From assembly GCA_963924555.1 (NCBI GenBank), contig OZ004585.1:5593488-5657487 (forward strand): 64,000 nucleotides of DNA. The letters are read 5' to 3'. Below are positions 45,101 through 56,800 of this stretch, piece by piece (the stretch's first letter is position 1; every line of letters begins with the position of its first letter). The DNA is from Crambe crambe (Eukaryota; Porifera; Demospongiae; Poecilosclerida; Crambeidae). The translations under genes and the position numbers were made by a program. The notes beneath the pieces were generated by a model. The model was not told the DNA's origin. It did not search any database and saw nothing but the letters and a program-made list of their open reading frames with translations.

Positions 45101-48100
45101 AAACTCTGCACCTTCAAATCACCATTCGGCCAATACATGTTAAAAAGGTTACCATTTGGCATCTCATCAGCACAGGATGTTTTCCAATCCATCATATCAC
45201 AAATGTTTGAAGATATTGAAGGAGTCGAAATCGTAGTCGATGACCTGTTGATATGGGGCACCACTGAAGAACAACATGATACAAGGCTGGATAGAGTTCT
45301 CCAATGTGCTCAACAACGCAACCTCAAGCTGAACAAAGACAAAAGTCGGATCAAATTGAAGGAGATCAGCTATATTGGTCATGTCCTCAGTGAAGAGGGA
45401 ATCAAGCCAGACCTGAAAAAAGTAATAGCAATCACTGAGATGAAACACCCAGCAAACAAGGATGAGCTACAACGATTCCTGGGAATGATGATGTATCTCT
45501 CCAAATTTATTCCTGACTATTCTGAAATCTCAGCACCACTCAGAACACTCCTGAAAAGAGTATTGAATGGCACTGGGGAGAACAGCAGATGAAAGCATTC
45601 CAAAAGCTTAAGATAAAGTCACAGATCCACCTGTTCTGAAATTCTTCGACCTCACCGAAGCACTACAATCTCTGTTAACACAAGCTCAAAAGGAATGGGG
45701 GCAGTCCTCCTCCAAGATCAGCAACCCATTGCATATGTATCGAAATCCCTCACATCCACACAGCAGAACTATGCACAAATAGAAAAAGAAATGCTTGCTA
45801 TCTTTTTTGGCTGTAAAAAATTCCATGACTACATCTACAGGTTACCAAAAGTGGACATTGAAACAGACCACAAACCGCTCGTAACCATTTTACAGAAACC
45901 TTTACATACAGCCCCAGCTCGACTCCAACGAATGAGGATGTCTATTTAGAAATACCCCGTGAACGTGACCTATAAGCCAGGGTAAGAACTCTTCATAGCT
46001 GACACTCTCCAGGGCACCAATGCCTGACAAAGCTGATGAACTAGAATTTGGACAATATGACATCAACATTTTATACACCTTACCCATCACTGAAAAAAAA
46101 ATTGGAAGAGTTCAAAGAACAAACCAAGCAAGACCCCACACTTTGTGACTTGAGACACACTGTGCAAACAGGGTGGCCAGAAACCAAAGCTGATACACCA
46201 TTGGGAGCGCGATTATTTTGGAACTATCGTGATGAAATCACTTACCACCATGGAATTCTTTTCAAAGGTGAAAGAGTCATTGTCCCTGCTTCCATGCGTT
46301 CAGAGATGCTACAACTTATCCATGCTTCTCACCTTGGGGTGGATAAATGCAAACATCGAGCCAGAGATGTCATTTTCTGGCCAGGCATGTGTGCTCAAAT
46401 CAAAGACATGGTCTCCACATGCCTGACATGCTCAATGTACCAGCGAAACAACCCCAAGGAGCCACTTTTATCCCATTCCACACCTTCACGTCCATGGGAG
46501 AAAGTCGGAACTGACCTCTGTGAACTAAATGGTCAACACTACCTTATCATGGTGGACTATTATTCAAATTTCATAGAAGTCAACCAATACATGGAATACC
46601 AGATGTGTTGATTTCAGATAACGAACCTCAATTTTCCAGTGGAAAATTTCATCAATTCACAGCAAGCTATCAGATCAAGCACAATACAAGTAGTCCCCAT
46701 TACCCTCAATCGAATGGAAAGGCTGAAAAGGCAGTTCAGACTATCAAGAGCCTGATGCGTAAGGCTCAAGCTGAAAAACGGGACTTTCATCTAGCCTTAC
46801 TCGATTTTCGAAATACACCAACAGATGACACCATAGGATCACCTGCTCAGCGACGGCATACAAAAAACTTTACTACCCACCACAAGTAAACTTCTCCTTC
46901 CAAAGTCATTCCTCCATCCATTGTCAAGTCAAGCCTCCTCAAGCAAAAAAAAAACAAACATTACTATGACAAGCATTCCAGACCGTCGGCTCCACTGAAC
47001 ACTTGTGATCAGATTCGCTTCAAAAATGGTGCTCTCTGGTTGCCAGCGGTGATCACAAAGGTCGCTGACTCACCCAGATCATATGTAATCAACACTCCTG
47101 ATGGACAAACATACCGGAGAAACCGGAGGCACCTCAGGCTGACACGTGCAACTACAGAATGTCATGAAGACGAGAGTGACGATGAATTATCCCTTGGCAA
47201 CGAACAAGACGATGGAGAAAGAGACGATGTTTGAGAGCAAGATGACCAGAACCAGGCCCTGACAGCAAGCGAACCTAGTGTACCAACTGCCCCACTACGA
47301 CGATCAACCCCACGACCCTTCAGCTATGCTGATCCATACTCATTACGCTTCTAACATTATGAATGGGGAGATGTAACAATGAATATTCATAACTACTAAT
47401 TATTATTATTATCTTATCATTATAATTATTATTATCATTATTCCATCACGCATCATAATCTTTATATCATTACGTTATTGATTTCTAATTCATGCATGTG
47501 CACACTGAGCCAGCTGCTTTGATCTATCTTGATAAAATAACAATCGAGCCTGATAAAACAATTAAGTGAGACTAGATACAGCTTAGCTGCTTGCTAGCTT
47601 TCGTTTCTAAATAATGCACACTTCATAGCCATATCAGAGAGTGCGGTAGCACTCTCTATGTAGGGATGACTTGGATGGCCGCGCCCGCCGCCTATAGACT
47701 AATACAAAACAGAAATTCTAGTTCCCCCACTTAGACCTAACAAAAGCTACTGTGAATGATTATCCAGCCTACTAGAGCCTACTACAATGTGCAGACCAAG
47801 TTTCAGGACCAGGGAGCTTACCGTTTCAGAAATACGGCAAGCAGGTAAATCGCTATATTCTTCTTCTTCTCTATTATTATTCTTATTATTATTCTTCTTA
47901 GACAACCCATATCTCTCGAACCACTCAAGCTACAGCTATGATTTCTGGACAAATCCACTCCAAATTCTACGAACTACGATCTTTTCTACTCGTTGATCCT
48001 CGAAAGAGTCGATGAAAAAAGGAGACACTACGGAGCACAGCACTCGACTAATTCAATTAGGAAGCCATCTTTTTATAATACGCATGCAAATTGATATCCA

Positions 48101-50793
48101 ATTATTCGAAATTATAATATTACTCAGCTGTCTCTAGCTAGCTAGCTCTAGCTCTGGATAATGATGATGATTGACTACTGTATCGATTCGGGGATTTAGA
48201 TTCACCACGGTAGACTCTATTTCAGCATCTTCGACCTCCAAGTATGGCTCAACAAAACACAACACCTTGACTCGATAATGATTGGGCTGGTATTGGAGAA
48301 CTATTGGATAACTTCTTTCATCTGTCCCTGCATACACATAGAAGAATGAACTCTATACATACCGTAATCATATAAATTTTCGGAGGTTTAAAATTTCGTG
48401 ATTTCCAGAGCTGTTCCTATAATAAAAAATTTCCGCAGGTCTAATTTTCGTAGCAAGCACATGGAAAATAATGCATGCGCATAATAACTATATCATTGCC
48501 TGCTGCTGGGGCCGAGTGACATACATGATAGCTACCTTCTCGTGATTCGTGGCTACTACAGAGAAATCTAGATAGTCCCCCAAAAAGAAGAAAAGCTGGG
48601 CTGGCGACGCCAGACTAAAATCTAGACTTCTACAGAAGGCGAGACGCTTCATTGTAGAAGAGAGACAGTTAACAGCCATGATCCCAGTAATGAAGCATGA
48701 TACTTTCGTCTCATAGACTATCTGCTCCAGATTTTTTCCAGCTGCTATCGATATCGCATCGCACACGCATGCGCATCGTCGTCATATATGACGTCATAAT
48801 ACTGAGACTTCGTTTATTATTTTCGAGGATTCTGATCGACTACGAAAATAATGAAAATAAAACCCCATCGAAAATTTATACGATTACGGTAGCTAAAACC
48901 ATAAAAGAGAGGAAAAAAGACCAGGAACAAGTAAGGGAAAAAGCATTTCGTGAAATGAAAAAAAGATGTAGGGATGACCACTGCTCTAAAAAGTAAGGAA
49001 ACAAGAAGGATGGAAATGGGATCAATCTCTTTATTCTGTATATCCAGCCAACAATCCCTACATATACGTCGGGTAACTTCAGATTATAGTGTAGTAATGT
49101 GCGTATATGTAGAGATTGTTGGCTGGATATACAGAACAGAGATTGATCCCATTTCCATCCTTCTTGTTTCCTTACTTTTTAGAGCAGTGGTCATCCCTAC
49201 ATCTTTTTTTCATTTCACGAAATGCTTTTTCCCTTACTTGTTCTATGCAAGTTTCTTAGTAGATTAAGAAATAGCCACCATTATCTATGTGTAAGCTATT
49301 AGCTATGCAATATAATGTTTCCCACTTGTGCATAATAATTAGACTCGCAGGTCATGATTATGATAGCAGTAGTACTCAATAATGTAGCTACGAGCTCCAT
49401 TAAGAAGCTTGCAATAGAAAATTAGTTTAGTTGACTAGTTTCTCCCCATTCATAAACCTGATGATATCTTTAGCTGTAGATTCCTCTTCTGACATAAAAG
49501 TATCAGCACAGTGCTCTGGTCCTGATGCATCATCTTCATCCTGGTTCATACAGAGATACATGAATGGGAACGACTCACTGGATGGTTTAGGTGCACCTTT
49601 AACTCTGAATGATTCATTTCGCACAAATGGAAGTAGGTTGACCATATGCCAAGTTAATGGTTTTGCAGAAGGCACCTACCATTGTGGAGTGGATAATAAT
49701 ACTATACAACCAGCATCATTGTGCTTATTTGTACAAGGTATGTATTATGCTGTATAATGAGAATTGTATGGGACTGATCATCTATAAAATTCTGCTAGTC
49801 CACAATTTATGAATAGGGATCATATATATGTAGAGTGAGGGAGATGATAAGTTCAGTGAAGGTGGTATTAATAGGCAATGTATCTTTCAGCTAGTGCTAC
49901 TCCTGTAAAGATATTTACCTTAACTATAAGAATCGTGACAATTTGAGATTAATGTTCATTTTACTCCCCTGCCACATGTACTGTACATATTATTACAAGT
50001 AAGGGAAAAAGCATTTCGTGAAATGAAAAAAAGATGTAGGGATGACCACTGCTCAAAAAAGTAAGGAAACAAGAAGGATGGAAATGGGATCAATCTTTGT
50101 TCTGTATATCCAGCCAACAATCCCTACATATACACACATTACTACACTATAATCTGAAGTTACCTGACGTATATGTAGGGATTGTTGGCTGGATATACAG
50201 AACAAAGATTGATCCCATTTCCATCCTTCTTGTTTCCTTACTTTTTAGAGCAGTGGTCATCCCTACATCTTTTTTTCATTTCACGAAATGCTTTTTCCCT
50301 TACTTGTTTCTGGTCTTTTTTCCTCTCTTTTATGGTTTTAGCTATGATTAGAGTTCATTCTTCTACGTGTATGCAGGGACAGATGAAAGAAGTTCTCCAA
50401 TAGCATACCAGCCCAATCATTTATCGAGTCAGTGTTGTGTTGTTGAGCCATACTTGGAGGTCGAAGATGCTGAAATAGAGTCTACCGTGGTGAATCTAAA
50501 TCCCCGAATCGATACAGTAGTCTATCATCAGCTAGAGCTAGCTAGCTAGAGACAGCTGAGTAATATTATGATTTCGAATAATTGGATATTCAAATACATG
50601 CGCATGCGTATTATAGAAAAGATGGCTTCCTAATTGAATTAGTCGAGTGCTGTGCTCCATAGTGTCTCCTTTTTCATCGACTCTTTCGAGGATCAACGAG
50701 TAGAAAAGATCGTAGTTGGTAGAATTTGGAGTGGATTTGTCCAGAAATCATGGCTGTAGCTTGAGTGGTTCGAGAGATATGGTTGTCTAAGAA

Positions 50794-50834
<41 letters not shown>

Positions 50835-53800
50835 GAGAAGAAGAAGAATATAGCGATTTACCTGCTTGCCGTATTTCTGAAACGGTAAGCTCCCTGGTCC
50901 TGAAACTTGGTCTGCACATTGTAGTAGGCTCTAGTAGGCTGGATAATCATTCACAGTAGCTTTTGTTAGGTCTAAGTGGGAGAACTAGAATTTCACTTTA
51001 GTATTAGTCTATAGGCGGCGCGCGCGGCCGTCCGAGTCATCCCTACATAGAGAGTGCTACCGCACTCTCTGATAAATAACTCCTGATACAGCTGCTATAT
51101 AGACACAATCTCACCTTAGATTTTGCTGGAAGTATTAACAGGAACACACAGCCATTCTATGCACATTTCTATAAGAGAATGTACTAGGGCAATGTACAAC
51201 ATTTGAGTCATAGCGAGCGAGCAAGTATTCCTATAGGCTTTTATGCTGATATTCATTTGTGCTTCAGCTCCTTAGCTAGAAGATTTTGCTACGAGTTTTG
51301 TATGTAAGTAGCAGGCAGCTGCATACTGTAATGCTTATCTCAAAGCCCTTAGATAAGCCTAGTGTTTAGATAAGCCTTGTATCTGCAGCCCAAAAGACTG
51401 TAGAAATGTTAGACAGGAGTGAGTGAGCAAGAAGCATTTATGCTTAGAGCTGATAGGCTCTAATTCATTTGTGCTTTGTTGTTGAATTATGTAAGTAGCA
51501 GGCAGCTGCATGCATAGTACTGAATCTTACAGCAGTTTGTCGAAGTGCATTAGTTGTTTGTAGGGCCTGGTAGGCTGCTAGGCTTATCTAAAGTGCTTCG
51601 TGGTGAGTATTACAGGTTCTCATAACAGCTTCCTACAGACGTATGTTCATATGATGGCTATAAACACTCCTTAGACTTGTTAGTTGTGATATATGTAGTG
51701 CACTGTAAGAATAAATCACTTATTACACTTGTCAGCTGTGAGATATGGCAAGATATTTCACTCGGCCTTTGGCTTGTGAAATATCTCCCCATATCTCATG
51801 CTGTATCTTGTAATAAGTCTTTTATTTATATATTTTACAATTTCAATGAGTCATGACCTGAGAGTCAGCTCGCTCGCTGTAATTATTAATTTTCATAACC
51901 TATAATAATGTTTAGGAGGACTAGTTTTCACCTCTTGTCCTGGTGAAGGTGAAGTATGTCCAATTGAAGACATCACTGGTACAGCAAACAATAGTGTTTC
52001 AATAGACACCAGAGTTACTTTTAATGGTGGATTTTGTGGAAGGACTAATCTAATCAGATTTTTAAGTGTTTCGAAGGACCAAGAACAAGTGTACTTCTGT
52101 TCTGATTTGTTCGCTTTTGAACGCCAACTCTGTAAAAATAATGATAAGTTCAGAGTGGAGCAGCAACAAACTTGCAATGGATCTGATATCACCCTCTGTA
52201 AATATGATATTAAATTAGTAGTCTTGGACTTCAATGAATCTGATGAGGGACTATATGAAGTTGTGATAGAATTTGATGATGACGGTCTTGAGGTTGGAAT
52301 GCTGAGTCGACAATTCAATATAACATTATTGAGTGAACCATCAAATAACAGTGAGTCAGACATTATTTAGAGTCATGCTGACATCCATTATTATATGTAA
52401 TGGTTATTAGCTATTTACTGACCTCCTAAGTAACACTCACTGCAATCACAGCCTTTGCTATGCAAACATCTAGAACCCACTGTGGCCACAATGTATTGCA
52501 CATCAACTTTGGGGAGAACATAACTAGCTATTGTGCTATGTTTTATTCCAGATTGGTATATCATGAATCTACTGTATTCCAGCACTTTTTTAAAAGCTTA
52601 CATGACTTTTGATCTATGTTTTATAAAACTTAGAATGATTTTTGTTGTACTGAGCAGGCTGATTGAGAGAAAGACAGATTGTACTTTGAGCCTTCTAAAA
52701 CTGAACTTGAAAGAGTTACTAAGATCTTGGGGCTGTCCATAGAGAGGTAGTCTAGTTACATTTGTGCATGCCCATAATGGAACATAGGGACTGTTAGCTT
52801 GCATTGGCTAACACAGTATCAGTATGCATAGCTAATTATTGCAGATTCAGATTTTAATGACATGTGATGTAAAATTGTCATGCTTATAGACTCCCTCACC
52901 ACACGTTCAACAAGTTTCACTACAAGCTCCACCACCTTAACAACTCTCTCAGGTAGTTATAACTATTTATACTATGTGTGATATGTAGTAATAGTTGGTG
53001 AGTTTACATTGCTCAGCTCTATATTCACCACTCAGTTATACAGTAGCGGTCAAAAACTTCCCGTTCCATTTACATAGTACTATAGTACAACCATAGTTGT
53101 ACTACACAGGATTGGAAACAAGCATGCACACTTTAATCTATAGGACACTCCGTGTAGGTACCTGGCAAACAGAGAAATCTTACACTGAAGAAATGAAAGT
53201 GAAAAGGCCCAATGACTTACATGTCTGTTTAATCTATTTTCTGTTGATATGGAAGAAAAATTGTGGAAAGGTGACTGAAAAGTTGTGGCACTCTCAGTAC
53301 TAAAATATAAGTCTAACTGCCTTACGTTTGGTATAAAATGAGTTATTGTTGTTATTGTTGTTTTCCCTGTGGATGATACACAAGCCCATGGCATGCATCA
53401 TAGAGATAGCTATGCAAGATTACTGCCATAATTTTACCTGAGTATCTTACTCCGCCCATCTTTACCTCACATGCCACACTCGTCCAATCAACTTCAGCAT
53501 AATAAAAAGAGCTAAGCAGCATAGCTAGCTACTTAAAAAAAAGCAAGATGTGCTGGACATCCAGAAATAGCTATACTCATACTAGCTAGTAGCTATGATA
53601 CCAAACTATTATAGACCACAATACAGTTATAAAGCTAGAGTGAAAGTCAGCTGTGAGTAGCCCGTCTAGATCGAGATATGATGAAACGGACATTTGTATG
53701 CTGCTGTTTGCTGATAAAATGTAGAGGGAAAATGGTAGCTGCTCTGAGTGTTGAAATGTTAGTGATTACTGATTACTCAATCAAGAATGACCACGTTTCT

Positions 53801-56800
53801 ACAGTATGTTTGTGTACCGTTTGTTTACTGTTGCCATATAACGGTATTAGACTGTTGTATTGCAGTACTACATAAACGGAATGGGAAGTTTCTTTGACCA
53901 TTACTGTAATTATTTGGTCACTCCTCACCCAACCCTCCTATGTGGTGCCCACTCAATTAGGCTTAGCCTCCCATAATACTGTGAAGAAATTACCCCACAC
54001 ATACATGCCTTCCAAACTAAATTATAAATGTGATAAGCTTTTCCTGCATAATGAATTCTGCTCAAAAGCAGCCATATTAGATAATATTTTAGGCATGAAT
54101 AATTATGTAGATTAATTTAAAAGTAATGGCACTGTATTTCATCCCTTTATGGTCTTTATAAAGATTATTTTTGTTTCCTCCCATTCAGATGGAGCTATAA
54201 GTGGAATTGTAGTTCCTATTATTCTTCTTGTTATTCTAATTCCTGCTGCTACTCTTTGTGCTTTTTGTTATTACAAGCGGAAGAAAAAGAAAAGTAAGAT
54301 CAGAATGATAGAGGTACATTAGGCATCAATTATGATTATAATCAAAAAATAATAACTCAGGGAATTGGGGGGGGGGGGGAAATCCAGGATTTTAAGAAAT
54401 GGGTTGCTGATTGGTAGGAAATGGTTTCAAATACTGTGGATATGTTTGTACAATTAGGGATGACATTACCTGTCATTATAGAACTATACAAGGTGTTCAT
54501 TCTACAGTTCAAATCTAACAAAAAATTTCTGATTAAGTAGTGGATACCCCCAAAGTCTATGTAATGCAGCTTTTCAGTCAGTCGAAATGTTGGCTTGGTT
54601 TGATATGAGGCTGCATAATCCATCTAGATATTGGGGCCATCATAATTTTTTGGTTTCCATCCTTTTTCATTGTGTTTGCCTAGATAAGTGTGGTTAGGCC
54701 AATTTTGCTTGTTGCATGGCTCTAAGTAGCTGGTGCTAACTTTTCACATGCTAATAACTGGGCTGAATGATATAATCAACACTAATAGAAAGTAACAACA
54801 GGCATGTCTGCCCTTGGCCATTGCACTACAAGCATACAAGACATTCAGCTGCTTCCCATGCAGGCAATAAATAGAAGACCCTTTATTATCCTGTGAGGGC
54901 ATGCACAGCAAGGGATAAAGCAATCAGTCATTGATATATTATGTGAGAGTAAAAACATTTCTTCTAAATGAAAGAGTGATGTAGGCTTGAGTACATGACT
55001 ATAAAAAGTACGGAAACAAGGTGCTGGTATGTACTTCATAAGCTCCACAGAATTGACAAACCCTACAATTGACATAAACCCTACATCACTGCTGCCATAT
55101 TATCCTTTTGGCTACACCTTGCAGCGATGTAGGGTTAAGTCAATTGTAGGGTTTGTCAATTCTGCAGAGCTTATGAAGTACATACCAGCACCTTGTTTCC
55201 GTAGCCTACGTCACTCTTTCATTTATTTAGAAGAAATGTTTTTACTCTCACTTATTTGCATACTTTTTTCAAGGGCGTGGCTAAGGATATCAAGAACGAC
55301 CCTTTACCAAATAAGCTTACCACGCCCACCACAACTCAGCAAGACAGTTTTATCTCAATGTATGTTGCTAACTGTGTCTACAAAGCGTTCTAGCATTCTA
55401 ATGTTGTCTATGTAGCGTCTACGAAGTGTATAAACTGCTGTCTACGAAGCATTCGAGAATTTGAGTCGTCCACGAAGGCATTCGAACGGCAATTGACAGT
55501 TAGGATTTGAGCTGTACTTCAATTTGAACGATACCATTCCTTACCCGAGGTGTAGAGCTTCAAGATGGTACCAAGATCGTAGATATAGGATGAAGCAGTC
55601 GGGAGTTATGGCTGTCAAGCATCCACGAAGGCACTCGGACGGCTAGGACTTGAGCTTTACTTTAATTTGAACAAGACCATTCCTTAGATCAGGTGTAGAG
55701 CTTCAATATGGTACCAAGATCGTAGATATAGGATGAAGCAGTCGGGAGTTATGGCTGTCAAGAAGATTATTATCTTATTATTAATGAGCGTGGGCGTTTT
55801 GCATGTCAAGCCTACATAGAGACTGATACACGCCAAAAATTTCGAAAAATCACGTAAATCGTCACTTTTTACACTCAATTGCGATAGCAGAAGACTTACC
55901 TCTCAAATATAGCTCCACAACAGTAGTCTAACTTGGGAACAGCCTTCATTGCCAAACAGAAATACTCAGGTACCTACTACAAGATTTATACAGCATGCAA
56001 AATTCAAGGGGGGGGGGGGAGGTTATGAAATCTACAATTACTCTTGTTTACTAAAAGGGCAAGGAAAGAGTACTTAGAGTAGCTACAGAACTGCACCACA
56101 ACTTTTTGAGTAGAACTTTAGTTGAAACAAACACAAGATCAGTTTCCATAGCCATGATGGAAGTGTAAAATCTTTAATCAGAGAGTGCGGTAGCACTCTC
56201 TATGTAGGGATGACTCGGACGGCCGCCTATAGACTAATACAAAAGTGAAATTCTAGTTCCCCAACTTAGACCTAGCAAAAGCTACTGTGAATGATTGGCA
56301 CTGTTATGATCGATTTTTACTTGCCAGAACCCTGAACTGGCATCAAGTATTGGAAAATATTTTGCATTTGGCATGCGGGCAGCGATTTCTTGAATTGTCC
56401 TCATGGGATAATGTTCACATTTGATTGCCTTGTTAGGTCACGTGGATCAATACATATACGGAGCTTACCATTTGATTTGATGACAGTGACCATAGAGTTT
56501 ACCCAGTCAGTGGGTTCTTGTACACGTTCGATGACCTCCAAGCGTTCCATACGTTCCAGTTCATCTTTGACCTTTGATCGAATAGTGACAGGAACCTTTC
56601 GAGGGGGGTGTATAACAGGCTTGTGGTTTGGATTGAGTTGAATGTGGTGAGTGACTCCAGTGATGCAACCTAGACCAGTGGAGGTATCAGCATACTTGCT
56701 TAGTGTATCATTTGTGAGTGTTTGGATGTGTTTGACTAGCCTCATTTCTGTACTCGTCTTGAGACACAGTACATCTGACACATCATCAAGGACTTCAAAC

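Larger units (their letters stand above)
43622..47539 (+). mobile_element. Gypsy-type LTR retrotransposon in intron 1 of gene 2
   Basis: LTRs at 43622-43788 and 47372-47539 (TGTAACAATGAATATTC start) are flanked by ACAAT on both sides (43617-43621 and 47540-47544), a 5 bp target duplication. TGGTGTCGGAGGTGGGA after the 5' LTR is the primer-binding region and AATGGGGAGA before the 3' LTR the polypurine tract. Parts in order: gag (EQFQPPESLSFQGNIAENW, from about 43805), a zinc-knuckle region near 44430-44510, RT (RICIDPRDLNKA, KRLPFGISSAQDVFQ, 44900-45590), RNase H (45690-45950), integrase with its zinc-binding part and core (46280-46890) and a chromo-like tail to about 47234. The LTRs differ mainly by a few substitutions and short indels, so insertion was fairly recent, yet the coding part is broken in several places. 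Fossil. Confidence 0.85.

Noticed and set aside
48488-48766. 92-codon minus-strand frame
   Set aside because: Lies wholly within a non-autonomous TA-flanked MITE and has no recognisable domain.
50097-50549. Short frames in the palindrome-ended repeats, including an acidic one (VEDAEIESTVVNLNPRID)
   Set aside because: They occur in repeat copies but are not kept open or aligned as protein among copies A, B and C; the differences look non-coding.
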